NCBI GenBank assembly: GCA_934636825.1
Contig: CAKUBG010000001.1
Coordinates: 62,001-126,000 of the forward strand
Direction: 5' to 3'
Length of the DNA stretch: 64,000 nt
DNA from: an uncultured bacterium
GTDB lineage: Bacteria > Vulcanimicrobiota > Xenobia > Xenobiales > Xenobiaceae
The notes beneath the pieces were generated by a model. That model saw only the letters and a list, made by a program, of their open reading frames with translations, ran no database searches and was not told where the DNA came from. A program made the translations under genes and the position numbers. Shown in pieces: positions 42,023-50,912 of the stretch (its first letter is position 1; the number at the start of each line of letters is the position of its first letter).

Positions 42023-42892
42023 ATGAAATTAACTATCCTCGGTACCGGCAATGCCGGCGTAACAGAATGTTATAATACTTGCTTTGTGCTTAGCAACGAA
42101 CAAGGCAACTTTTTGGTAGACGGCGGCGGAGGCAATGGGCTTTTCCGCCAATTGAAGCAAGCCAATTTAAAATGGCAAGATTTGCGCACTATTTTTGTGA
42201 CCCACAAACATGTGGATCATATTTTAGGTATTGTCTGGATGATTCGCTTTATTTGCCAAGGTATGGCTCGCGGCCAGTATGAAGGCGAAGCCACTATTTA
42301 CGGTCACGACGAAGTAATACAGTGCTTGCGTGTTTTGGCTGAGCAGCTTTTTACGCCCAAAGAGACAAAATATATAGACGAGCGCTTGCACTTAGTGGAA
42401 GTAAAAGACGGTCAAGAAATCAATATTTTAGGCTGCAAAACAGTATTTTTTGATATTTTGTCTACTAAAGCCAAACAATTTGGCTTTTCTATAGATTTAG
42501 GCAATGGCGAAAAATTGACTTGCTGTGGCGACGAGCCTTTCAACGAAAGCACCGAAAAATACGCTCAAGGCAGCCAATGGCTCTTGCATGAAGCTTTTTG
42601 CTTAGATAGCCAAGCCGATATTTTTAAGCCTCATCAAAAGCACCACTCTACAGTAAAAGAGGCTTGCCAATTGGCTCAAAGTCTTCAGGTAAAAAATTTA
42701 ATAATTTATCACACTGAAGATAGAAACATAAAGCAAAGAAAGAGCTTATATACTGAAGAAGGTAAGCCGTATTTTAACGGCCACCTTTTTGTGCCTGACG
42801 ATTTGGAAGTTTTTGAACTAAAAGCCAAAGTTTCCAAAGAATGGAAGGCTAAGCGCACTTTGCAAGCCGATAATGCCATTTTGGCATGTTAA
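42023..42892 (+). CDS. MBL-fold hydrolase, RNase Z-like
   Basis: 289 aa. Begins MKLTILGTGNAGVTECYNTC with the MBL motif written FVTHKHVDHILGIVW (H-x-H-x-D-H). Later ligands: CCGDEPFN and the final YHTEDRN. The layout resembles RNase Z/ElaC-type beta-lactamase proteins. The motif order and length fit, but the exosite of true RNase Z is not obvious. A small-molecule hydrolase is possible. AGGAAAAAG before the ATG, 25 nt after prfB, so co-transcription is likely. Confidence 0.8.
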   Translation: MKLTILGTGNAGVTECYNTCFVLSNEQGNFLVDGGGGNGLFRQLKQANLKWQDLRTIFVTHKHVDHILGIVWMIRFICQGMARGQYEGEATIYGHDEVIQCLRVLAEQLFTPKETKYIDERLHLVEVKDGQEINILGCKTVFFDILSTKAKQFGFSIDLGNGEKLTCCGDEPFNESTEKYAQGSQWLLHEAFCLDSQADIFKPHQKHHSTVKEACQLAQSLQVKNLIIYHTEDRNIKQRKSLYTEEGKPYFNGHLFVPDDLEVFELKAKVSKEWKAKRTLQADNAILAC

Positions 42893-43227
42893 GCTAAAAA
42901 AGTAACGGATCTTTTTTTAAGAAAAATTTTTCCTTTTTGAAGGGGAACAAAAACTAGAGAAGAAGATCCGCTGCGTTAATAAGTAAAGAACACAAGTCTT
43001 CACGGATTTTTATCCGCTTTTTATGACCTTCGGCAGGAGAAAAGATCTTTTGCCGAAGCTGACACCGCTCCGGTAACGGTACGCGATCTCTGAGAGTTAG
43101 CGGTCAACTAGCTTGAGGAAACTTTGAACAGCTCATTTTAGAGCCGCGGACTGGCAGGGAAAAAGTATTATAACTCCGGAGTTTTTACCATCACTAATAT
43201 ATATATAAAATATAAGGAGATCATGCA
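42893..43227 (+). promoter_or_regulatory. 335-nt structured leader of the SLH porin
   Basis: Three hairpins: 42906-42913 with 42963-42970 (CGGATCTT/AAGATCCG), 43003-43022 (CGGAT/ATCCG then CTTTTT, terminator-like) and 43028-43058 (CTTCGGCA/TGCCGAAG). The last 40 nt are A/T-rich and unstructured up to AAGGAGATC. I could not fix a promoter. The middle hairpin may end the MBL gene or act as an attenuator. Confidence 0.4.
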
Positions 43228-45759
43228 ATGAATTTACGCATGAAAACTACGGTTGCTGCCGCAGTATTTACACTCGGTCTAGCCGCCCCTGCATTCGCTG
43301 CTCCTTTATTCCCGGATGTTCCCGAGAATCATTGGGCTCGTGATGCCGTAGCCACCTTGGCTGCTAAAGGTATTGTCGAAGGTTATCCCGATGGCACTTT
43401 CAAGGGTGACAGAAACGCCACTCGTTGGGAAGTTGCTATGATGGTTGCTCGCTTGCTCGGTCAGATGGAGCAGGAGCACGCCACTTTCGCCACCAAGGCC
43501 GAGCTCGCTGAGCTCCAGAAATTGGTGGACGCTCTCCGTAGCGAATTAGACGCCCTCGGCGCCCGCGTTGGCACCTTGGAAGACAAGGTTGACAAACTCG
43601 ACCTCCGCGTCTCCGAGCTCGAAAGAATCACCTTCTACGGCTCCTTGGAAGCCCGCGTTACCGCTCAGTCCTTCCACAACGATGCTGACGGTATCCAGGA
43701 CACCAACGCCGGTGATATCGGTGGTTTCGATTACAACGCTGCTGTCGGCACCGTCGCTGGCACCCAGATCGATCCCCAGAACGGTGGCGTACTTCCCGTG
43801 GCCGACCTTCGCAATGGCGTAGGTCTCACCAATGGTACCGGCTTCACCATGAAGGGTATCCTCGGTATGCGCATCCGCGTTTCCGACGATATCGACGCCG
43901 GCGCTGAGTTCGCTGCTTACACTTCCGCTGGTAACAGCATGGTTGACTCCCTCTGGGGTGTCTCCGCTCCTTACCTCTGCAACCAGTTCGGTGGTTCCAG
44001 CTCCGTTAACAGCTTGAACAACGCCCCCTACACCCGCATGGTGTTGGACAACTTCTGGGTAATTCACAATCCTTCTGGCATTAAGCTCACCTTGGGTGCT
44101 TACAGCGAAGACAACATGGACAACATCCTCTTCGCCGGCCAGAAGAACCTCTCCGCCTTCGGTCCCGACTACTTAGATCGCTTCGGCTTCAACCTGAGCG
44201 GCAGCCACGCTTTCGAAGCTGGCGTCCTTCGTTGGGAAGTTTTAGGCTCTCGTATCTCCACCTTCGGCAACCAGGATACTGGTTATACTAAAGCTTATGA
44301 CACCGACATCATCGGTGGCGACATCGCCTTCGAGTTCGGTGGCGGCCAAGTAAAAGTCAACTTCATGCGCGCTGCTAACGAGGCCGCTAATGGCGACTCC
44401 TTAGGCATCGGCTTGATCAACGACGCTAACTTAGCTTATGGCTCCAACGTGGTTGGTGCTACCAACTTGCAGTGGGTCAACCCCTCTGGCTACTACAACA
44501 GCGCTGCTCTCGAAAACGGCACCAAGCGCCCCATCCCCGGCTGGGACACCACCGCTAATTTAGGTAATGGCGCCTTCGGTCCTCAGAGCATGTTCGGTTA
44601 TGGCATCAGCGCCAACTACAAGTGGGATATCGGCGAGTCCGGTAACGAAATTTACGCTGCTGGCGAATACGCTCGCACCGAGTACAAAGCTAACAAGAAC
44701 TCCGACTACTCCTCCGAAGGCAACGCCTTCCGCGTAGAAGTTGGCGCCAACTTGTTAGAGGGCGACCTCGACCTCAGCTTGGCTTACGTGTCCGTAGATC
44801 CTAACTACGATCCTTTCGTAAACATGAATCCTTACGTGAACGGCCTTGAGACTTACGGTCGCTACAGCGCCTTCAACTTAATGAACACCAACTACTACTC
44901 CGACATGTGGTCTTTACATGACACAGAAGTATATCCTCACAACCGCGAAGGTATCCGCTTCAACGGTCAGTGGCGCTTCGATGATCGTCACGGTTTAGTA
45001 TGGGCTAAGGCTGCTTTCTTGAACCAGAAGAACTCCAGCTTATACGACGTACGTGAGCAGGCCGGTACCGTTGCTGGTGCTCCTACCAACTACGTCCTCG
45101 GCTTCGCCCCTGGCTTCATGGATCCCGTCTTCTACGGTTACGCTGATCCTTCTGTCTACGGTGCTCAGAGTGCTAGTTCCTTCGACGCTAACCTCAACGC
45201 TCTCGAAGATCACAAAGGTAAGCAGACCCAGTACGGTATCGGCGCCAGCTACAAGTGGGACAACCCTCGTTTGAAACTCGACCTCGGTTACAACCGCAAC
45301 GAGTTCAAGCGTGACAGCGATCTGGCTGTTGCCCAAGGTGGAAGCCAGAACTACGTCAAGCTAAACAACGACAACTTCCACATCGGTTTAGGCTGGGAAG
45401 CCAACGATCAGTGGACCTTGCGCGCCGGTTGCGACATGGTTAACATGAACGGTCACTGGGATCCTTCCGGTGCTTACAACCAGTTCGCCGCTTCCGTCAA
45501 CTCCATCGACTTCAAGAACATTGACGTTCAGCAGACTATTCCTTTCATCGGTTTCGACTGCGACTTGAGCGCCAACACTCAGTGGAACATGGACTTCCGT
45601 TACTACGACACCAAGGATAAGGTTGATGCCGCTACCTTCGCCAACTTCCGCGAAGATGGTTCCGCTCAGACCGTTGGTGACACCACTCGCGGCTACACCA
45701 ACCATCCTTTCAGCTGGTACGGCTGGCAGGTCACCACTCAGTTCAAAGTTAAGTTCTAA
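43228..45759 (+). CDS. major outer-membrane SLH-domain porin
   Basis: 843 aa. Signal peptide (cleavage about AFA|A, residue 25), an SLH domain (about 29-75: FPDVPENHWARDAVATLAAK, GYPDGTFKGDRNATRWEVA), a coiled-coil segment (about 80-125: LVDALRSELDALGARVGT...LEDKVDKLDLRVSELER), then a long beta-barrel. The barrel has alternating aromatic strands and ends ...QVTTQFKVKF with the terminal Phe used by the BAM machinery. SLH domains bind secondary cell-wall polymers or pyruvylated/polyaminated peptidoglycan, so this protein ties the outer membrane to the wall. Extreme codon bias (Gln nearly all CAG, Asn AAC, Phe TTC) and a strong ribosome site indicate very high expression. Monocistronic: a terminator follows at 45795. 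Confidence 0.92.
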   Translation: MNLRMKTTVAAAVFTLGLAAPAFAAPLFPDVPENHWARDAVATLAAKGIVEGYPDGTFKGDRNATRWEVAMMVARLLGQMEQEHATFATKAELAELQKLVDALRSELDALGARVGTLEDKVDKLDLRVSELERITFYGSLEARVTAQSFHNDADGIQDTNAGDIGGFDYNAAVGTVAGTQIDPQNGGVLPVADLRNGVGLTNGTGFTMKGILGMRIRVSDDIDAGAEFAAYTSAGNSMVDSLWGVSAPYLCNQFGGSSSVNSLNNAPYTRMVLDNFWVIHNPSGIKLTLGAYSEDNMDNILFAGQKNLSAFGPDYLDRFGFNLSGSHAFEAGVLRWEVLGSRISTFGNQDTGYTKAYDTDIIGGDIAFEFGGGQVKVNFMRAANEAANGDSLGIGLINDANLAYGSNVVGATNLQWVNPSGYYNSAALENGTKRPIPGWDTTANLGNGAFGPQSMFGYGISANYKWDIGESGNEIYAAGEYARTEYKANKNSDYSSEGNAFRVEVGANLLEGDLDLSLAYVSVDPNYDPFVNMNPYVNGLETYGRYSAFNLMNTNYYSDMWSLHDTEVYPHNREGIRFNGQWRFDDRHGLVWAKAAFLNQKNSSLYDVREQAGTVAGAPTNYVLGFAPGFMDPVFYGYADPSVYGAQSASSFDANLNALEDHKGKQTQYGIGASYKWDNPRLKLDLGYNRNEFKRDSDLAVAQGGSQNYVKLNNDNFHIGLGWEANDQWTLRAGCDMVNMNGHWDPSGAYNQFAASVNSIDFKNIDVQQTIPFIGFDCDLSANTQWNMDFRYYDTKDKVDAATFANFREDGSAQTVGDTTRGYTNHPFSWYGWQVTTQFKVKF

Positions 45760-45794
45760 TCTTCACTTAGTTAGAACAGCTTAGCTGAATAAAT

Positions 45795-45830
45795 GGAGCC
45801 CCCGCTCTCAACCGAGCGGGGGCTCTTTTT
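45795..45830 (+). terminator. strong intrinsic terminator
   Basis: AGCCCCCGCTC and GAGCGGGGGCT with a 6-nt loop, followed by CTTTTT, directly after the porin gene. Confidence 0.92.
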
Positions 45831-45873
45831 AGTTATTACATTTAGTTATTATATAAACTTAGAAAGATAAGAA

Positions 45874-46020
45874 ATGGACGACAACTACACCAACAACACG
45901 GAAGAACAGCTAAACCAAGAGGCAATAGAAGCCATGTTGGAAGCAGAAAGAATAGCTCACGATCCGCACATAAAAGGCTACACTGATATTAACGAACTAT
46001 TTAATGATTTAGAAAGCTAA
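45874..46020 (+). CDS. orphan RelB/DinJ-like antitoxin remnant (48 aa)
   Basis: 48 aa, MDDNYTNNTE...AMLEAERIAHDPHIKGYT, ending in DINELFNDLES. The pattern EAxRIAxDPxxKxYTDxxELF is the C-terminal toxin-neutralising part of RelB/DinJ-type antitoxins. The N-terminal ribbon-helix-helix half is missing or too short, and no RelE/YafQ toxin follows (the next ORF is on the other strand). So it is either an orphan short antitoxin or a truncated relic. A weak GATAAGAA ribosome site lies upstream. It sits next to an HTH fragment and a HicAB pair. Confidence 0.55.
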   Translation: MDDNYTNNTEEQLNQEAIEAMLEAERIAHDPHIKGYTDINELFNDLES

Positions 46021-46037
46021 ATATTCATCCAATTGGC

Positions 46038-46271
46038 TCATTGCAATACAACCTTTTTCTTATAAATTTTATTCCGCGTTTTGCCGTAGCTGAGCAGCAA
46101 GCCACTATTTTCCGCTTTAAGCAAAAGTCTGGCAGCAGTTTTTGTATGTACTCCCAAAAGCTCAGCAGCTACTGCGCTATTTACAGTCTCGTGCTCGGCC
46201 AAATACGCTGCCACAATCTTCCAGCGCTGCTCTTCCAATTCGGACATAGATTCGGACACTAATTCAGACAT
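46038..46271 (-). CDS. small winged-helix/HTH protein
   Basis: 77 aa from ATG 46271. A TTG at 46280 is in frame. After two near-repeats of MSELVSES/MSELEEQR, the body RWKIVAAYLAEHETVNSAVA...LGVHTKTAARLLLKAENSGLL is a typical winged helix. Such a domain is seen as the C-terminal tail of AlbA_2/RecG-like divergent-AAA proteins. It could be a stand-alone small regulator or the surviving end of a longer gene. No toxin or partner is next to it. Confidence 0.5.
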   Translation of the reverse strand: MSELVSESMSELEEQRWKIVAAYLAEHETVNSAVAAELLGVHTKTAARLLLKAENSGLLLSYGKTRNKIYKKKVVLQ

Positions 46272-46349
46272 TGAAAGCAATGCTTAAGATTAGCAAAAAA
46301 AAGCCATCAAAGCTAAAAAAAACGATGAAAATTCACTGTTAATATTACT

Positions 46350-46727
46350 TTACAGCGCTGCTGCAGACGCCGTTTCACCTAATGCCTTAGAGAGCAAGTA
46401 AACACAATATTGATTTAAGCTTATTCCTTCCTCACGTGAATGCTCACTCAAAAGTTTGTGTAAACTACGAGGAATGCGCAATTTAAACTGCCCGGAATAA
46501 CTCTTTAAGCTGTCAGGTTCGTTTATTTTTATTCCCTCTTCTAAAGCCGCCTCAAGCCACACTTTTTTAGCATCAGCAGCATTAGCTAAAGCTTGTTCTA
46601 TCGTTTCTCCGCAAGTCAAACACCCTGGCAATTCAGGAAAAGAGACTACGAAGCCACCCTCATAGGGATCTTCTACTATTTCCATTTTGTAAGGCTTAGC
46701 TAAATACTCATTCAATTGACTAATCAT
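46350..46727 (-). CDS. hicB: HicB-family antitoxin
   Basis: 125 aa. The N-terminal HicB fold (about 12-65) has the pattern VEDPYEGGFVVSFPELPGC, TCGETIEQALANAADAKKVW. The C-terminal domain (about 80-120: KLRIPRSLHKLLSEHSREEG, SLNQYCVYLLSKAL) is a ribbon-helix-helix DNA-binding unit. It would neutralise HicA and repress the operon. Its ATG lies inside the end of hicA (8-nt overlap, ATGATTAG), toxin first, which is the usual HicAB order. Confidence 0.93.
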   Translation of the reverse strand: MISQLNEYLAKPYKMEIVEDPYEGGFVVSFPELPGCLTCGETIEQALANAADAKKVWLEAALEEGIKINEPDSLKSYSGQFKLRIPRSLHKLLSEHSREEGISLNQYCVYLLSKALGETASAAAL

Positions 46728-46965
46728 CGCTTACCTCACTTTCTACAACTTGCTTAACAATTTCTACATAAACCCTTTTTATGGGTTCATGTCTAGGTAT
46801 CGTGATAGGCTGTTTCCCAGGTTTACGAAATGTATAATGACTACTTCCAATAGTTCGTCCACTTATTGTATATCCGTAACTTTCCAACACTTTACGAATT
46901 TCTTCAAATCTAAGCCCTCTCGATAAAGAACAAATGCGGGCTAACAGTTCTTCCCATTTTGACAT
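46720..46965 (-). CDS. hicA: HicA-family mRNA interferase toxin
   Basis: 81 aa from ATG 46965, where GGGGATGATTAC gives a ribosome site. A longer ORF to 47016 runs back through the promoter and is rejected. The dsRBD-like HicA fold shows FEEIRKVLESYGYTISGRTI, the catalytic-type His in GSSHYTFRKPGKQPITIP, and HEPIKRVYVEIVKQVVE. It cleaves mRNA in known systems. The first 15 residues before the fold are an extension relative to minimal HicA (about 58-60 aa). Confidence 0.9.
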   Translation of the reverse strand: MSKWEELLARICSLSRGLRFEEIRKVLESYGYTISGRTIGSSHYTFRKPGKQPITIPRHEPIKRVYVEIVKQVVESEVSDD

Positions 46966-46983
46966 GTAATCATCCCCACTGCC

Positions 46984-47013
46984 ACGATACAATGGAACCA
47001 TATATGGTGTCAA
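46984..47013 (-). promoter_or_regulatory. hicAB promoter with palindromic operator
   Basis: On the minus strand TTGACA (47013-47008), about 18 nt, then TATCGT (46989-46984). The spacer holds the perfect 12-bp palindrome ACCATATATGGT (46997-47008). A repressor there, most simply HicB, would block RNA polymerase. Confidence 0.65.
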
Positions 47014-47026
47014 CACATTTTACAAT

Positions 47027-47066
47027 AAAAAAAATCCGCCGACTTAATTGAAGTGCGGCGGAGCCT
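47027..47066 (-). terminator. intrinsic terminator, minus strand
   Basis: On the minus strand CTCCGCCG pairs with CGGCGGA and is followed by TTTTTTTT. Ends the lipoprotein gene at 47090 and insulates hicAB. Confidence 0.8.
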
Positions 47067-47089
47067 TTGTAGTAGTGCGAAGCTAAAAT

Positions 47090-47935
47090 TTAGCCTTTAG
47101 GCAAAGCTTCAGCAATTTTAGCTTCAACTTCGGGAGTAAGCTGGCCGTGAATAGCTGTTAAAGCACCAATATCGGTACGCAAAACCAATTGCAAATCTTT
47201 GGAAATAACGTAAGCGCCGATCACTTGGCCTTGCTTGTTGACAGCTTCAGCTTCATAATATTCGCCAGCTAAAGGCTCGCCATTATCGAGCAATTTTATA
47301 GTATATTTGCCAGCTTCCCTAGTTAAACCAGTAACTGCGCCAGGCAATTCTTCCAGTACCGCTTTTACTAAGCCTAAGCTAATATCAAAATCAGCGTGAG
47401 TATAACTGTAGCTGCCTACGTAAACCTGATTTTTTTCTCCTTCGGCAGTGACGTTAATCATTTTGCCGTCGTCGCTGAGCTTAAATTTTATTTTGCCATC
47501 ATAACCAGCCACAATGCTGTCAAATTCGCCTACGCCAGTTTTACCAGCATCTACATTAAAGATGCCGGCCAGACGATAAGTAGTAGCTGAATCGGTAGCT
47601 TCATTGCCGCTAAGGATGTTAAATTCGAAGATCTTTAAGCCTTCCTTAAAGTCTGTAATAACTAAATTGCCGTTGTTGTATTGACTGCTATTTTCTCTAG
47701 CATAAGAACCGACGCCCTTAAAATTAGGGTTGACTTCGGCTGCGGCAACTTGAGCAGTTGCGGTATTTTGCGCAATTTCCGCAGTAGACTGAGCGCTTGT
47801 AGTTTCGGCAGTCGCACTAGATGGAGCGGCAACAGGCTGAGCTTGCGGGGCAGTTTGATTACCATTTTTAGCTGTACAACCAACGCTAAAAAGAGCCACT
47901 AAAGCTAAAGCACAAACAGTACCTTTATAATTCAT
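47090..47935 (-). CDS. lipoprotein of unknown function
   Basis: 281 aa from ATG 47935 (AAGGAGCTGATATTT upstream). An in-frame start further back is rejected. Lipobox LFSVGC with the acylated Cys at residue 20. A low-complexity Gln/Ala/Thr/Ser linker (about 24-68) follows, then a beta-rich domain (about 70-270): VGSYARENSSQYNNGNLVI, FKEGLKIFEFNI and GVGEFDSIVAGYDGKIKF. No family recognised. Last of three genes on the minus strand (48965 to 47090), spaced 36 and 43 nt. Confidence 0.75.
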   Translation of the reverse strand: MNYKGTVCALALVALFSVGCTAKNGNQTAPQAQPVAAPSSATAETTSAQSTAEIAQNTATAQVAAAEVNPNFKGVGSYARENSSQYNNGNLVITDFKEGLKIFEFNILSGNEATDSATTYRLAGIFNVDAGKTGVGEFDSIVAGYDGKIKFKLSDDGKMINVTAEGEKNQVYVGSYSYTHADFDISLGLVKAVLEELPGAVTGLTREAGKYTIKLLDNGEPLAGEYYEAEAVNKQGQVIGAYVISKDLQLVLRTDIGALTAIHGQLTPEVEAKIAEALPKG

Positions 47936-47978
47936 AAATATCAGCTCCTTAACTATCAATCATCAAAACTGCGCTAAA

Positions 47979-48692
47979 CTAAAACTTCAAGTTGACTTCT
48001 TTTTGCTTAGGCTTCGAATTTTCAATCCAGTATTTTACGATGTACTTGCCGTTTTTGCACATCACACCACCTTTATCGGGATAGCCATTCCACTTGAGAG
48101 TGTAGTTGCCTTTAAATTTGCCAGCCGTACGATTTTTCGAAACTAACTTAGTGCCATCAGAATTATAAATTTCTATGCGTATTTTACTATGCTTGGGATA
48201 AGCGCCCTCAAAGCGGAATTTGAACTTCTGAACAGTTTCACCATTGTCATTGGCTCGCTTGACGGAAGTGCAATAAATAGCAGGTTTACCAGAGCGATTA
48301 AAAGCAAATTTCCAACTGCCGAATTCACCTTCGCTACCACCAGCAGCAGGCTGAGCTTTTACTACAATAAAAATATCGCCTTTAGGAGGCAATTTGCTCA
48401 CATTGGTCATCCTTTGCGGCTCATTGTGAGATTTGCCTTTAGCTACATCAATATCGTCCCATCTAGCTAAAACGTAGCCATCAGCATTGATAAGACTAGT
48501 CTTGAAGCGAGTATTGCAATTAGAAACGGCCGTATATTTTAAATTGTAAGTAACGGCATCACCATTTTTGCTAACTTTACCGCGAGAGACTTTGGCTTTA
48601 GCAGCCCAAGCTTGCTCAGGACAAAATATACCAACTATTAAAAGTAAAGCCAAAAGGCTGAAAATTTTCCTACGCGTAAGTTTTAATAACAT
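47979..48692 (-). CDS. secreted protein with FlgD-like Ig fold
   Basis: 237 aa. Signal peptide (about 1-30, RRKIFSLLALLLIVGIFCPE...WA|A). The last about 80 residues (FRFEGAYPKHSKIRIEIYNS, GNYTLKWNGYPDKGGVMCKN, GKYIVKYWIEN) match the Ig-like module found at the end of FlgD and many surface proteins. The middle has a related beta-sandwich feel. Basic overall. Likely periplasmic or surface. A GGAGG ribosome site lies upstream. Function unknown. Probably co-transcribed with the genes on both sides. Confidence 0.72.
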   Translation of the reverse strand: MLLKLTRRKIFSLLALLLIVGIFCPEQAWAAKAKVSRGKVSKNGDAVTYNLKYTAVSNCNTRFKTSLINADGYVLARWDDIDVAKGKSHNEPQRMTNVSKLPPKGDIFIVVKAQPAAGGSEGEFGSWKFAFNRSGKPAIYCTSVKRANDNGETVQKFKFRFEGAYPKHSKIRIEIYNSDGTKLVSKNRTAGKFKGNYTLKWNGYPDKGGVMCKNGKYIVKYWIENSKPKQKEVNLKF

Positions 48693-48728
48693 GGGAAACC
48701 TCCTTACAAGGGGGGCAAAAAAAATGAA

Positions 48729-48965
48729 CTAGTCTATAGCCGAAACCAGAATATAAGCAGCGCCAACATAAAGCGCACAGAGAATGGCTACCACTCCCAG
48801 CACAGAAGCTATAACAATCATTGTTTTTTCAGCTTTTTTTAAGCCTGCAGCTTCAGCTTCTTCACCTTCACGCTGTCGGCGCCGTAAGTCTTTTATGGTA
48901 AAAACCATCTTGACGATCAGCAAAACACAAATTGCCAAGATAAAAATAGCCGTCATTACAGTCAT
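48729..48965 (-). CDS. small two-helix membrane protein
   Basis: 78 aa. Two membrane helices (about 5-24 and 48-74) separated by a charged loop, KDLRRRQREGEEAEAA. No known family. First gene of the minus-strand trio (membrane protein, Ig-fold protein, lipoprotein). The 272-nt region upstream (48966-49237) is AT-rich and shared with the divergent YVTN gene. No clear promoter pair could be fixed there. Confidence 0.6.
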   Translation of the reverse strand: MTVMTAIFILAICVLLIVKMVFTIKDLRRRQREGEEAEAAGLKKAEKTMIVIASVLGVVAILCALYVGAAYILVSAID

Positions 48966-49237
48966 TTCTTATACCTAAACTTTCTTAAGTATGGGAAAAA
49001 CGCCAAGAAACCGTGTTTTTAAAGTTCACAACAACAAGCTTAAAGTCCTCTCTTTATTAAACTATTTTTAATGGCACAATCTCGCATATGTAAAAAAATA
49101 TATTGGCCAAAGAAAATGCCAAGCCTATTTTGCACTCTAAACTTAAATAAGCAAAATGAAGCGTGCCTTTGTTGCAGTCAAAGGCGCCTATGTACTAAAA
49201 TCAAGCCAAAATTATCAAAAAAAAGAGCGAGGTAAAG

Positions 49238-50833
49238 ATGCGCAAATATGCCGGAAAAGTCAATTTTCTTTGGCTGTTTTTAGTTACCGCCATTATCGCG
49301 GGACTTTTGGCAGCCCCGGCCATAGCCAAAAAGAAAGCTGACTATAACGATAAAAAATTTGATAAATATCGCGATCCCAACTTGTGCGGAAGCGTAGTCA
49401 CTTCCCGCCCCGGACGCAGTGCTATTGATGTTCCCTACGAGCCTTTAGATTCTTGCGAAGTAACTGTACAAGAAACTAAACAAAAAGCTGTCACCGACTC
49501 TCAGGGCGTCTTTTACTTTACTGTAAAACCTGGTCAATACACCTTGATGGTGCAAAAAGCTGGCGTAGGTATGGTAACAAAAAGCGTCACCGTGCCTAAA
49601 GGGCCTGGCGAAAGAGCCATGGTGACAGTGATCCTCAACCCGGGCATGAATCCTGGCAATACCATGTCTAACGGTATGCAAGGCGTACGCGCCCCTATCG
49701 ATCCTGGCACAGCCTACATTTGCTTAGCTGCCAAAGCCGGTCAGGGCGCTCCTGCTGGCAGCAGCACTTCCTACAATGCACCTCCAGTAACAACCACTCA
49801 ATCCTATGCGCAAATGCTCCTTTTGGGCCAAGGTAACCCCTTCGGTATCAACAATACTATGGCTCAAAATGCCCAAATGCCCACCCAATTGGGTAGCGCC
49901 CACGATATGATGACGGCCATGCAAGGTTCAACCTTCAGCGCCAACCCCAACTCCATAATGATCATGAACGGCGACGCTCCCGGCAACCCCAACTACAAAT
50001 CGTTGGGCAGTCAGCCCTTCTGGTCTGCCTTTAATGCTTCGGGCACCAGACTTTACGTCAGCACTTCCGATCGTATGATCCAAATTTACGATACTGCTAA
50101 CGACAACCAGTTGCTTACTTCCATTCCCGCCGGCGGCATTGTCACCGACTTGCGTATGGCTCAGAATGGCAACTACATTATCGCTACAGTAATGAGCGCC
50201 TCACCCAGCGTCATTTTAATTGATCCAGTCAGCAACGCTCCCCAACGCTCTATTGTATTGCCGCGTATGCGCACCGGTGAAGCTGGCCAGCCCCGCGCCG
50301 CCGTTATCAATCGCGAAGGCACTCGCATGTTTGTAACTATGGGCACCACCTCTTCTGGTGAGCTTTTAGCTATCAACCTCTCTACAGGCATTCCCGAAAA
50401 AGCTTTACCTGTAGGCGCCAACCCTTGCGGTATGGAACTTTCTCCCGACGGACGCTTCCTTTACGTAGCCAATTCCGGTTCCGGCGATCTTTCAGTAATT
50501 GATGCTTGGACTTTCCAAGAAATGGGCCGCGTCCGCGTAGGCGTCAACCCTCAGCGAGTAGCCATTACTCCTGACGGCTCCAAAGTGTTTGTTACTAATA
50601 AAGGCTCCGACAACGTCACCGTACTTAATGGCCAAAACCAATCGCCTATTGCCACCGTTCCCGTAGGCAAAGGCCCTGTAGGTATTGCTTGCACTTCTGA
50701 CGGCAACAAAGTTTTCGTAGCTTGCACCGGCAGCAGCAATATCAGCATTTTGGACGGCCACAGCGGCGGCGTCATCAACACCAGTTCACCTATGCCCCAA
50801 TCTACTCCTTGGGGTATCGCTGTATGTCCTTAG
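49238..50833 (+). CDS. secreted YVTN beta-propeller protein with carboxypeptidase-regulatory-like domain
   Basis: 531 aa. GAGGTAAAG precedes the ATG. N-terminal signal or anchor helix (about 9-28, ending APAIA|K). A carboxypeptidase-regulatory-like beta domain (about 45-135: CEVTVQETKQKAVTDSQGVF, YTLMVQKAGVGMVTKSV). A Gln/Met/Ala-rich linker (about 140-235). Then a seven-blade-type YVTN/cytochrome-D1-like propeller (about 250-525) with repeated RLYVSTSDRMIQIYDT, GRFLYVANSGSGDLSVID, and GSKVFVTNKGSDNVTVLN. A periplasmic or surface role in binding is plausible, with no enzyme motif. A strong terminator follows. Confidence 0.82.
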   Translation: MRKYAGKVNFLWLFLVTAIIAGLLAAPAIAKKKADYNDKKFDKYRDPNLCGSVVTSRPGRSAIDVPYEPLDSCEVTVQETKQKAVTDSQGVFYFTVKPGQYTLMVQKAGVGMVTKSVTVPKGPGERAMVTVILNPGMNPGNTMSNGMQGVRAPIDPGTAYICLAAKAGQGAPAGSSTSYNAPPVTTTQSYAQMLLLGQGNPFGINNTMAQNAQMPTQLGSAHDMMTAMQGSTFSANPNSIMIMNGDAPGNPNYKSLGSQPFWSAFNASGTRLYVSTSDRMIQIYDTANDNQLLTSIPAGGIVTDLRMAQNGNYIIATVMSASPSVILIDPVSNAPQRSIVLPRMRTGEAGQPRAAVINREGTRMFVTMGTTSSGELLAINLSTGIPEKALPVGANPCGMELSPDGRFLYVANSGSGDLSVIDAWTFQEMGRVRVGVNPQRVAITPDGSKVFVTNKGSDNVTVLNGQNQSPIATVPVGKGPVGIACTSDGNKVFVACTGSSNISILDGHSGGVINTSSPMPQSTPWGIAVCP

Positions 50834-50912
50834 TTTAGACTTGTCGGCCCAGGCATAAACGCATGTCTGCGGCCCGACTTTCTTTCACCAAGCACATACA
50901 ACTAAAGCCAAA

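Noticed and set aside
43546..44067. 173-aa ORF antisense to the porin gene
   Set aside because: Mirror of a codon-biased gene; Val/Gly/Glu composition from the opposite strand, no ribosome site, no known domain.
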